Source: 79-D21 sp964521575
GTDB taxonomy: Bacteria; Synergistota; Synergistia; Synergistales; 79-D21
DNA: 64,000 nt
Assembly: GCA_964521575.1 (NCBI GenBank)
Contig: CAZFSR010000003.1
Coordinates: forward strand, 124,001-188,000
Reading direction: 5' to 3'
Shown here: positions 32,320 through 40,177 of the stretch, one piece after another
Numbering within the stretch: position 1 is the first letter of the stretch
How the letters are laid out: every line of letters starts with the position of its first letter
Position numbers and translations under genes: made by a program
Notes under the pieces: model-generated
The model's input: the letters and a program-made list of their open reading frames with translations, nothing else
Told to the model about the DNA's origin: nothing
The model's database searches: none

Positions 32320-33846
32320 CTAAAGGCCGGCAGGTTTCTCCTTCGCGATGAGGGGTTCTCCCTCCTTGCCTTTCCATGCGGTTCCGATGCCGAGGTAAGT
32401 CAGCAGGATTGCCATAAGCGGGTTCAAGTAGTTGAGGAAGGCATAGGGAATGTACTGGACTGTGGGAACTCCGAGGACGCCACTATTGTAGGCCCCGCAG
32501 GTATTCCACGGAATCAGCACGGAGGTCAGGGTTCCGGAGTCCTCGAGAGAACGGGAAAGCATGCGGGCATGGAGTCCCTTCTCCTCGAACCCGAGGCGGA
32601 ACATGCGCCCCGGCATGACGATCGAAAGGTACTGGTCGCCCAAGAAGACGTTGCAGATAAAGCAGGAGGCGATAACCGAAGCGACCAGGCCTCCTACGCT
32701 CTTGACGCCCTTCAGGATCGTCCTGAGCATGACTTCGAGGAATCCGCACCTCTCCATGATGCCGCCGAAGGAAAGGGCGCAGATGATCAGGGAAATCGTC
32801 CAGTTCATCGACTGCATGCCGCCGCGGCTCAAGAGCTTGCTGAGGAGCCCTCCGACTTCTTTCGCCATCTCCGGCGTCACGCCGATGATATTATTCTCCG
32901 CAAGCGTCTTGGCGACCGCCGTCAGATCTTCCGCATCCGCCAGGGTCGCGGAAAGGGCGGCCGAGTACCCGTTCTGGATCACGTTCATGATGTCGCCGAT
33001 GCCCAGGCCCTGGAAAGCCGCGATGATCGCGCCCGCCACGACGCCTGCAAAGAGCCCTGGAATGGCCGGCATCTTCATGACGCAGAGGGCGATGACCAGG
33101 ATCGGGGGAACGAACCCGAGAAGGCTGATTTTAAACTCGTGGGACATGACCGACTGAATTGCGGTGATCTTGGCCGCATCGAGGGTGCCGCCGCCGTACT
33201 TCATGCCGAGGATGACCGTGATGGCACAGACAAGCACGTAAGTCGGGCCCGTCGTCCAGACCATGGCCCGTATGTGCTGGAAAAGGTCTGTTCCGGCAAT
33301 TGCGGGTGCGAGGTTCGTGGTGTCGGAAAGCGGGGACATCTTGTCGCCAAAATAGGCCCCCGAGATGATGACGCCGGCTGCCAGGGGAGCAGGAATGCCA
33401 AGCCCCATACCAACTCCCATCAGGGCGATACCCACGGTTCCGCTTGTGCCCCAGGAGGTTCCCGTCGACAGGGAAACGACCGAGCAAATCAGGAGGGTTG
33501 CCAGGAGGAACCATCGGGGAGAAAGAAGATCAAGCCCGTAGTAGATCAGGCTGGGAACGACGCCGCTCTGGATCCAGGCGCCGATGATCATGCCGACGAT
33601 GTAGAGGATGAGGACTGCCTGGAGGGCAAGGACGATGCCGTTGATCATGCCTTCCTCGATGGTCTTCCAGGGGATTCCGAGAACCCACCGGCCGACCAGT
33701 GCGGCAACGAGAGCGCACAGAACCAGAGGGATATGGACTTCCGCTTCCAGCTTGAGAACGCTATAACCAATGATAACTGCCGCTGCAAGGACTACCATTA
33801 CGGCGATACCGAAACTAGGCTTCTTTCCAACCGTTTCTTCCGTCAT
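32320..33846 (-). CDS. nhaC: NhaC-family Na+/H+ antiporter, copy 2
   Basis: A 508-residue paralogue of the antiporter at 30209, with the same motifs (GAYFGDKMSPLSDTTNLAP, FLGDQYLSIVMPGRMF). The two are similar along their full length, so this is a family duplication kept in one locus but on opposite strands. The ATG at 33846 lies behind AAAGGGGG. A strong promoter is upstream at 33954-33981 and a terminator follows the gene. Keeping two copies may mean different regulation or different ion preference. Confidence 0.9.
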   Translation of the reverse strand: MTEETVGKKPSFGIAVMVVLAAAVIIGYSVLKLEAEVHIPLVLCALVAALVGRWVLGIPWKTIEEGMINGIVLALQAVLILYIVGMIIGAWIQSGVVPSLIYYGLDLLSPRWFLLATLLICSVVSLSTGTSWGTSGTVGIALMGVGMGLGIPAPLAAGVIISGAYFGDKMSPLSDTTNLAPAIAGTDLFQHIRAMVWTTGPTYVLVCAITVILGMKYGGGTLDAAKITAIQSVMSHEFKISLLGFVPPILVIALCVMKMPAIPGLFAGVVAGAIIAAFQGLGIGDIMNVIQNGYSAALSATLADAEDLTAVAKTLAENNIIGVTPEMAKEVGGLLSKLLSRGGMQSMNWTISLIICALSFGGIMERCGFLEVMLRTILKGVKSVGGLVASVIASCFICNVFLGDQYLSIVMPGRMFRLGFEEKGLHARMLSRSLEDSGTLTSVLIPWNTCGAYNSGVLGVPTVQYIPYAFLNYLNPLMAILLTYLGIGTAWKGKEGEPLIAKEKPAGL

Positions 33847-33953
33847 AACCCTGATTTCCCCCTTTCTTTTCTACCATTCATGTCGCACGAAAGTTTTCCG
33901 TTCCTCTATTGAACCGACTCACACCCCCCGGTTTCCTTTGTGCCGCCGCTAAC

Positions 33954-33981
33954 ATTATAAGGCCATTGGCAGGGCTGTCCA
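33954..33981 (-). promoter_or_regulatory. promoter of the second nhaC
   Basis: TGGACA (33981-33976), 16-nt spacer, TATAAT (33959-33954). It gives a leader of about 100 nt before the ATG. Confidence 0.75.
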
Positions 33982-34002
33982 GACGCTAAATCATGGCTCC
34001 CC

Positions 34003-34039
34003 AAAAGAGAAAGTGGGCCGGTCTTGGTACCCGGCCCAC
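34003..34039 (-). terminator. terminator of the PPIase gene
   Basis: GTGGGCCGG and CCGGCCCAC form a 9-bp stem (34013-34021 with 34031-34039), followed by TTTCTCTTTT on the minus strand. It ends the ctsR-to-PPIase transcript. Confidence 0.8.
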
Positions 34040-34050
34040 CCGAAAAGGAA

Positions 34051-34902
34051 TTATTGTCCCAATGCCGCCAGCTGTTTTTCGTCGATCGACAGGGAAGCGT
34101 TCTTCCTCAGCCGGGAGAGCTCCTCCTCCAGGTAGGACTGCTGGAGGTCCCTGGCGACCTGGCTTTTAACCGCTTCATAGACCCCATCGGCCGCGGCCCT
34201 CTTTTCCAGGACCTGGATCACGTGCCAGCCGTACTCGCTCTTGACGGGCCCTGCAAAGCTTCCCTTCCCTATGGAAAAAGCGGCCTGCTCGAAGGCCGGG
34301 ACTGTTTCTCCCTTTTCTATCCAGCCCAAATCCCCACCTTTTTCCGCCGATCCCTGGTCTTTGCTCGACTTTACGGCCAACTCGGCAAAATCCGCCCCTG
34401 CGAGCGCAGACAGCAGCAGCGTCCTGGCCTCTGCCTCGGATTCAACCAGGATGTGGCGCACGTGCACGGCTTCCTTGACCGCGTAGTTTGCCTTATGGGC
34501 CTCAAAATAGGAACGCATGGCCTTTTCGCTCATGTTCCAGCCCGCCGCCTGCTTTTCCACGTAGGCCTGGGCCATCGTGTTGACGGCATCCCAACGAAGC
34601 TTTGCGGCGACTGCCGGGCTTAGCTGAATTCCCCTGGCCTGCGCTGCCTGGAACACCAGGAGCAGGTCGGCAACGTCCTTGAGGAAATCCTTCTTGTCCT
34701 CGACGGACATTCCGGAGAAGACCATTCCGGCCATGGCTTCGTTCCCGCCCGCTTTTTGGGTCAGGAGGTACATCAGGTCGTCCGCGGAAACGCTCTCCGT
34801 CCCAACCTTCATGACGGCTACCTGTTCCGCGGCAGCAGCCTGCAGGGTGGTTGAAGCCAGAAGGGAAACCAGTAATCCGACGATGGCGAGTGACTTTTTC
34901 AA
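34051..34902 (-). CDS. exported parvulin-type peptidyl-prolyl isomerase
   Basis: A 283-residue foldase. A signal peptide (about 1-24, KKSLAIVGLLVSLLAS) precedes a SurA_N-like helical region and a parvulin rotamase domain (about 155-265) with VRHILVESEAEA, GGDLGWIEKGE and YGWHVIQVLEKR. It catalyses proline isomerisation during folding of secreted or outer-membrane proteins. The start is TTG 34902, eight bases behind GGAGG; the frame upstream runs into clpC and is not family sequence. It follows clpC by 43 bp, so may be heat-shock regulated with it. Confidence 0.88.
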   Translation of the reverse strand: MKKSLAIVGLLVSLLASTTLQAAAAEQVAVMKVGTESVSADDLMYLLTQKAGGNEAMAGMVFSGMSVEDKKDFLKDVADLLLVFQAAQARGIQLSPAVAAKLRWDAVNTMAQAYVEKQAAGWNMSEKAMRSYFEAHKANYAVKEAVHVRHILVESEAEARTLLLSALAGADFAELAVKSSKDQGSAEKGGDLGWIEKGETVPAFEQAAFSIGKGSFAGPVKSEYGWHVIQVLEKRAAADGVYEAVKSQVARDLQQSYLEEELSRLRKNASLSIDEKQLAALGQ

Positions 34903-34945
34903 GATCTGTTCCTCCCCAATTGATGTGATTCCGCCCCGAACTTTT

Positions 34946-37414
34946 TCAGGCCGGTATTTCCCTGAAGGCGAGATGATCCCCTTCGGGCTCCACTTGCACT
35001 CTTGCGCCTTCCTTGAACCTCCCTTCGAGGAACAGATCCGCCAGGCGGTCTTCCACCATGCGCTGGATCGTCCTGCGAAGCGGCCTTGCCCCATACTTGG
35101 GATCGTACCCCTTTTCGAGAAGGAAATCGCGCGCCTCCTCTGAAACATGGATTCCGATCCCCCTGTCCTTTACCCGTTTTTCGACTTCCGCGAGCATGAG
35201 ATCCACAATCTTGAGCAATTCTTCCCTGGAAAGAGCGCGAAACACGACGATGTCGTCCACCCGGTTGAGGAATTCGGGCCGAAAGGCCTGTTTCATGGCC
35301 TCGAGCACCCGCTCCTTCGCCTTTTGATGGTCTCCCTCGCTCAGGCCCTTTTCCGCCGCGAACCCGAGGCCTTGGCCTTTTGCAAGGTCACGGGCCCCGA
35401 CATTGCTGGTCATGATGACAACGGTGTTCCTGAAATCCACCGTGCGCCCCTGCCCGTCGGTCAGGCGTCCATCCTCCAGGATCTGGAGAAGCAAGTTGAA
35501 GACATCAGGATGGGCCTTTTCGATCTCGTCGAAGAGGAGGACCGCATAGGGCCTGCGCCGGATCGCTTCCGTCAGCTTGCCCCCCTCCTCATAGCCGACG
35601 TATCCCGGAGGAGCCCCGATCAGCTTGGAAACCTCGTGCCTTTCCATGTACTCGCTCATGTCGTAGCGCACCATCGCCTCTTCGCTGCCGAACAGGAAGG
35701 CCGCAAGGGCTTTCGCCATTTCCGTCTTCCCGACCCCGGTGGGACCCAGGAACAGGAAACTGCCTACGGGCCTCTTAGGATCCTTCAGGCCGCTGCGCGC
35801 CCTCCTGACCGCTCTTGACACGGCGTTGACCGCTTCCTGCTGCCCCACCATGCGCCGGTGAAGCTCGTCTTCCATCCGGAGGAGCCGGGCCGTTTCCTCT
35901 TCGGTCAGTTGGACAACGGGAATCCCTGTCCATTCAGACACGATCGCGGCGATATCTTCCCCGTTGACGACCGGCTCTTCCTGGTTGCGCCGGAGGAGCC
36001 AGCTTGCCCTCTTTTCCTCGAGCTCGTCGGAGACCTTCCTTTCCTCGTCGCGAAGCCGGGCCGCCTTTTCGAACTCCTGGGCCGAGACCGCCGATTCCTT
36101 TTCCTTGAGGACCTGTTCCAGGGCCCTCTCGAGTTCCTTCAAATCAGCCGGCGTTTCCATCGTCTTGAGCCGAGCCCTGGCAGCGGCCTCGTCTACGAGA
36201 TCGATCGCCTTATCCGGCAGGAAGCGGTCAGAAATATACCGTTCCCCAAGACGGGATGCGGCTTCGAGGGCACTATCCTCGATCTTGACCCGATGGTGGG
36301 CTTCATAACGGTCCCTTAAGCCCTTCAGGATCGCGATTGTGTCGTCAACACCAGGCTCCTGCACGACAACCGGCTGGAACCGTCTTTCAAGCGCGGCGTC
36401 CTTCTCGATATGTTTGCGGTATTCATCGAAAGTTGTGGCGCCGACAACCTGGAAATCCCCTTTCGACAAGCTGGGTTTCAGGATGTTCGCCGCATCCACC
36501 GCGCCTTCGGCTCCTCCCGCTCCGACGATCGTATGGACCTCGTCGATGAAAAGGACGACATCCTTCGATTCGACAAGCTCCTTGACCAGTTTCCTGAGCC
36601 TTTCCTCGAACTCTCCCCGGTATTTGGTCCCCGCTACGAGATTCCCCATGTTAAGCTGAACGACTCGTTTTCCCTTCAGGATTTCCGGGACGTCCCCCGC
36701 CACGACCTTTTGTGCGAGTCCTTCGACGATCGCTGTTTTCCCAACTCCAGGCTCCCCGATCAGGACGGGGTTGTTCTTTGTTCTCCGCGACAGGATCTGG
36801 ATCACCCGCTGGATTTCCTTCACCCTCCCGATGACCGGGTCGAGATCCCTTTTCCTGGCCATTTCAGTCAGGTCGATGCCCAACGAATCGAGCGTGGGCG
36901 TCCGTGAACGGGTGACGCGGCTCGCAGCGGAAACTGGGCTCTCAGCTGCGGTCTGTCCGCGGGCCGGCCCCATCTCGCCTCCCGATAGGGCCGCGGTGAT
37001 TTCCTCACGAACGGCCTGTATCTCAAGCCCCATGGCGGTGAGGACCTGTGCGGCAACTCCTTCCCCTTCCGCCAGGAGCCCGAGGAGGATGTGCTCCGTC
37101 CCGACATAGTTGACGCCCATGTTCCGTGCCTCGCGCATCGCCAGGTCAAGCACACGCTTTGCCCTTGGGCTCAACGGCAGGTCCAGGGGCTTCTCCCTTG
37201 GGTGTCCCTTGCCCACCGCCGCCTCGACACGGCTTCTCACCTCGGCAAGTTCCATTCCCGAGTTGCGGAGGACCTGCGCGGCAACCCCTTCCCCCTCTGC
37301 AACCAGTCCCAGGAGGAGATGTTCCGTTCCAATCACGTCATGCCCAAGAGCCAGCGCCTCTCGGTGTGCCAGCTGGACGACGCGTTTTCCCCTTTCGGTA
37401 AAGAATTGCCACAT
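34946..37414 (-). CDS. clpC: Clp protease ATPase ClpC
   Basis: An 822-residue AAA+ unfoldase. Two Clp N repeats (about 1-145, both with TEHLLLGL) precede AAA-1 with Walker A GEPGVGKT near 214, a UVR/M-domain (about 415-455), AAA-2 with GPTGVGKTE near 550, and a C-terminal D2-small domain. It unfolds substrates for ClpP; none is encoded here. With McsA and McsB it degrades arginine-phosphorylated proteins. Last but one of the ctsR operon, 37 bp after mcsB. Confidence 0.96.
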   Translation of the reverse strand: MWQFFTERGKRVVQLAHREALALGHDVIGTEHLLLGLVAEGEGVAAQVLRNSGMELAEVRSRVEAAVGKGHPREKPLDLPLSPRAKRVLDLAMREARNMGVNYVGTEHILLGLLAEGEGVAAQVLTAMGLEIQAVREEITAALSGGEMGPARGQTAAESPVSAASRVTRSRTPTLDSLGIDLTEMARKRDLDPVIGRVKEIQRVIQILSRRTKNNPVLIGEPGVGKTAIVEGLAQKVVAGDVPEILKGKRVVQLNMGNLVAGTKYRGEFEERLRKLVKELVESKDVVLFIDEVHTIVGAGGAEGAVDAANILKPSLSKGDFQVVGATTFDEYRKHIEKDAALERRFQPVVVQEPGVDDTIAILKGLRDRYEAHHRVKIEDSALEAASRLGERYISDRFLPDKAIDLVDEAAARARLKTMETPADLKELERALEQVLKEKESAVSAQEFEKAARLRDEERKVSDELEEKRASWLLRRNQEEPVVNGEDIAAIVSEWTGIPVVQLTEEETARLLRMEDELHRRMVGQQEAVNAVSRAVRRARSGLKDPKRPVGSFLFLGPTGVGKTEMAKALAAFLFGSEEAMVRYDMSEYMERHEVSKLIGAPPGYVGYEEGGKLTEAIRRRPYAVLLFDEIEKAHPDVFNLLLQILEDGRLTDGQGRTVDFRNTVVIMTSNVGARDLAKGQGLGFAAEKGLSEGDHQKAKERVLEAMKQAFRPEFLNRVDDIVVFRALSREELLKIVDLMLAEVEKRVKDRGIGIHVSEEARDFLLEKGYDPKYGARPLRRTIQRMVEDRLADLFLEGRFKEGARVQVEPEGDHLAFREIPA

Positions 37415-37451
37415 CGGTTCGCACCCCTTTCTGCCGATTTCCGCCGCTGGC

Positions 37452-38498
37452 CTATAAACTCTTCAGCGTTTCCCTTGCAAGATCCGCTCGAGCCGTTTCG
37501 ATTTCTTCTTCAGAGAGCGGGCGCCCCACCCTCGCCTGGACGTGGGCCGGCTGGACTTCCAGGAACAGGCGTCCCCAAGACAATTTTTCGAAAGGGCTTC
37601 CCAGCCCCGCCTCCTGTGCCATCCTCAACAGAGAAAGGCATTCCATCGTCTCCGTTAGCCCGAGGCGCCGTGCGTACAGCAAGGTCCCCCAGGCCCTCCA
37701 GATCCTGTCTTCCAAGTCCTGCCGCCCATTGAGCAAGGCCTCCCGGGCCCTGGCTTCCTGTTCAACAAGCCGGCTGCCAACCGCTTCCACCTTTTCGGCC
37801 AGCTCCTCCGGTGTGAGTCCCAGTGTCACCTGGTTGGAAACCTGGTAGAGGGATCCGGCCGAAGCCGTCCCTTCGCCGTAAGCCCCCCTGACGACCAATC
37901 CCAGGCGTCCCGACTGGGCGATAATCTCCGGCATGGCCCTCGACATCTTCAAAGCCGGCAAGTGCAACATTGCGGAAGCCCGAAGCCCTGTGCCGACGTT
38001 GGTCGGGCAACTTGTAAGAAAACCGAACTCGGCATCAAAGGCAAAACCCAGGCGGTAGAGGGACCGGTCTATGGCCGCGGCGATCCGGAGAGCCTCGCAA
38101 AGGGCCATTCGCCCCAGAAGAACTTGCAGGCGAAGATGGTCCTCCTCGTTCACCATGATCGAAACGATCCCCCTGGCATCAAGCAGAAGGACTCTCTCTG
38201 GACATCCTTTGAGAAAATCCGGGCTCATCAGCCGCCTTTCGACCAGGAGTCCCTTCGCCAGTGCATCCATCTCGCAAACGCTGCACCAGACGCATTCCCG
38301 GAAGAGGGGCTCGGTTTCGACCGCCTGCCTGACCTTTTCCAAAACGGCTTTCCGGTCCTCACTGGAAGCCCTGCTGACAAAGGGAAAACGCTCCAAGTTC
38401 CTCGCCAGGCGGACCCTGCTCGAAACAACCACGTCCCCGGGGCCGTCCTGACCTTCAATCCAGGGCAGGGGCATCTGCAGGATACTATCCACGTTCAT
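37452..38498 (-). CDS. mcsB: protein arginine kinase McsB
   Basis: A 348-residue kinase of the phosphagen-kinase fold that phosphorylates arginine residues and marks proteins for ClpCP. Visible family marks are VVSSRVRLARNL at the N-terminus, MVNEEDHLRLQ, and the catalytic Cys in LTSCPTNVGTGLRAS. The ATG at 38498 lies seven bases behind GGGAGG; a GTG one codon earlier is too close. It overlaps mcsA by 14 nt, so the two proteins are probably made in step. Confidence 0.95.
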   Translation of the reverse strand: MNVDSILQMPLPWIEGQDGPGDVVVSSRVRLARNLERFPFVSRASSEDRKAVLEKVRQAVETEPLFRECVWCSVCEMDALAKGLLVERRLMSPDFLKGCPERVLLLDARGIVSIMVNEEDHLRLQVLLGRMALCEALRIAAAIDRSLYRLGFAFDAEFGFLTSCPTNVGTGLRASAMLHLPALKMSRAMPEIIAQSGRLGLVVRGAYGEGTASAGSLYQVSNQVTLGLTPEELAEKVEAVGSRLVEQEARAREALLNGRQDLEDRIWRAWGTLLYARRLGLTETMECLSLLRMAQEAGLGSPFEKLSWGRLFLEVQPAHVQARVGRPLSEEEIETARADLARETLKSL

Positions 38499-39015
38499 CA
38501 CGGAGCCTCCCTTCCAGGAGCCGGATCCGGTCCCTGAGAGTCGCCGCGGTTTCGTAACGTTCTTCCGCCACTGCCGTTTTCAATTGTTCCTTGAGGAGGG
38601 CGAGTTCCGCATCGGTTCCCGCGAGGGGCCCCCCTTCCGGTATCGGCCCCCTGTACGTTTCCGACCCATGAATTCGGGTAAAAAGGGGACGGATCCACTC
38701 CCTGAAGGCTTTATAACAGCCTGCGCAGCCAAAACGTCCGGATTTCCTGAATGCTTCGAACTCAAGGCCGCACTGGGGACATGGCGCAATTTCACTCCGG
38801 CGCTCGCCATCTTCCGGTTTTGTTGGCCCCAGGGTCTTGCAGAGGTTTTCGAGGAAGGACCCGATGGAAAACTCGAGGAAATCGCTGCCTGGTTTCCAGT
38901 CGGAAGTCAGTTCACGGGCGCAATCCTTGCACAGGTGATGTTCGGACACGACACCCTGCACCGATTGCCGTATATGAACCTCAGCGTTTTTTTTGCCGCA
39001 TCTTTCGCAGAGCAT
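38485..39015 (-). CDS. mcsA: McsA, activator of McsB
   Basis: A 176-residue zinc-binding protein. Four CxxC-type pairs are visible: CERCGKK, CKDCARE, CPQCGLE and CAGCYKA. A C-terminal UVR motif (about 135-170, LKEQLKTAVAEERYETAATLRDRI) can contact ClpC. It activates McsB kinase. It starts 5 nt after ctsR and lacks a strong ribosome-binding site, so translation is probably coupled to ctsR. Confidence 0.93.
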   Translation of the reverse strand: MLCERCGKKNAEVHIRQSVQGVVSEHHLCKDCARELTSDWKPGSDFLEFSIGSFLENLCKTLGPTKPEDGERRSEIAPCPQCGLEFEAFRKSGRFGCAGCYKAFREWIRPLFTRIHGSETYRGPIPEGGPLAGTDAELALLKEQLKTAVAEERYETAATLRDRIRLLEGRLRDERG

Positions 39016-39020
39016 GCGGT

Positions 39021-39500
39021 TTAGGAAAGGACCAGGCTCCTGAGCATTCTCTTCAGGAGCTCGGCATTCATGACGTCCCTACGGTATGGGGAAAGGTCGA
39101 AAAGGGACCGGGCTACTTCTTCCTGGTACCGAAGAGCCACTTCGACCAAAAGGCGCTCCCTCCCCGTGATCATCTTCCGGTGCTGGAGGTTGAGCAAAAG
39201 GCGCTTCGCCTCCGCTTCGGAAAGGGTTTCCCCGACAAGGTCCTCGATATGGTTCACCCTTTCTTCGGGGAACCTGAAAGAGAGGCGCAGGATGCGGATA
39301 TAGCCGTGCCCCCCCCGCTGGCTATCCACGAGGAACCCTCTTTCTGGCGTGAACCGGCTCCTGAGGACATAGTTGATCTGGCTCGGGACGCAACCAAAAA
39401 GCTCGGCTAAATCCTTTCTGCGAAGGGCGATGACCTCTTCTTCGGCTTCCTGGAACAGTTGCGTTATGTGATCTTCGATAATTTTAGTCAAGCTTGCCAT
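39021..39500 (-). CDS. ctsR: CtsR, heat-shock repressor
   Basis: A 159-residue winged-helix repressor of clp genes. The DNA-binding N-terminal domain includes RKDLAELFGCVPSQINYVLR, and the wing region has ERGFLVDSQRGGHGYIRI with the Gly-rich tip used as a heat sensor. Its operator-like heptads overlap its own promoter just upstream. ATG at 39500 behind AGGAGGTGCAGCG. First gene of ctsR-mcsA-mcsB-clpC-PPIase. Confidence 0.95.
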   Translation of the reverse strand: MASLTKIIEDHITQLFQEAEEEVIALRRKDLAELFGCVPSQINYVLRSRFTPERGFLVDSQRGGHGYIRILRLSFRFPEERVNHIEDLVGETLSEAEAKRLLLNLQHRKMITGRERLLVEVALRYQEEVARSLFDLSPYRRDVMNAELLKRMLRSLVLS

Positions 39501-39529
39501 CGCTGCACCTCCTGATCTACCCGAGCGCC

Positions 39530-39559
39530 ATTCTACACATAAGGTCAGGATTAGTCAAT
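39530..39559 (-). promoter_or_regulatory. ctsR promoter and CtsR operator
   Basis: TTGACT (39558-39553), 17-nt spacer, TAGAAT (39535-39530). On the plus strand GGTCAGG and AGTCAAT (39543-39549, 39553-39559) with a 3-nt gap match the CtsR heptad pattern (A/GGTCAAA-NAN-A/GGTCAAA) with mismatches. The -35 lies in the end of plsY, so repression would be autoregulatory. Confidence 0.75.
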
Positions 39560-40172
39560 TATCCTTCGGAGGTGCCGATATCCCGTGCGAATCTCCCGTC
39601 TTCCGCTCGGTGCCTTCCATAAGCCGCCGGATGTTTTCCCTGTGGCGCCAGGCAGAAAGGAGAACCAGGAAAAGTGCAGCCTGGATATACGGCAATGGTG
39701 ATCCAAGGACCCATAGGGAAACCAGGACCACCGAGAGGGAGAGCATCGAGGAAAGGGAAACGGTTCGCGTTCCCTTCAGGATGAGGAACCAGGCCGCCCC
39801 GCCGATCAGCGTGGCGAGGGGATCCAGGAAAAACAGGACCCCGAAAGAGGTCGCAACCCCCTTCCCGCCTGAAAAACGAAGCCATACCGGGTAGTTGTGC
39901 CCGACCACGCCGGCGACTGCTATCGCGGCGAGAACCCAGGGTGAAGAAACGCCCGTAGCGAGTGCTCCAAGAACGACAAGACCGCCTTTTGCCATGTCGA
40001 AGACCGCCACGAAAACCGCCCAAAACTTACCGGCCACACGGCCGACATTCGTCGCTCCGGTATTCCCGGAACCAACGTTTCGGATATCCTCGCCCTTAAG
40101 TATCTTGACGACGAGAAAGCCGGTGGGGATTGAACCCGCAAGGTACCCCGCCAGGGGCCACAACCAGATCAT
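39555..40172 (-). CDS. plsY: glycerol-3-phosphate acyltransferase PlsY
   Basis: A 205-residue membrane enzyme that transfers acyl groups from acyl-phosphate to glycerol-3-phosphate, the first step of phospholipid synthesis. Family motifs are present: GSIPTGFLV, GSGNTGATNV, GHNYPVWLRFSGGKGVATSFG, with about five transmembrane helices. ATG at 40172, 5 nt after the acyl-CoA synthetase gene. Its last codons carry the ctsR -35 box. Confidence 0.95.
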   Translation of the reverse strand: MIWLWPLAGYLAGSIPTGFLVVKILKGEDIRNVGSGNTGATNVGRVAGKFWAVFVAVFDMAKGGLVVLGALATGVSSPWVLAAIAVAGVVGHNYPVWLRFSGGKGVATSFGVLFFLDPLATLIGGAAWFLILKGTRTVSLSSMLSLSVVLVSLWVLGSPLPYIQAALFLVLLSAWRHRENIRRLMEGTERKTGDSHGISAPPKDN

Positions 40173-40177
40173 CGTCC

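Noticed and set aside
32569..33912. 447-codon plus-strand frame
   Set aside because: It is the complement of the second nhaC, with His/Asp/Arg-rich shadow composition and no ribosome-binding site.
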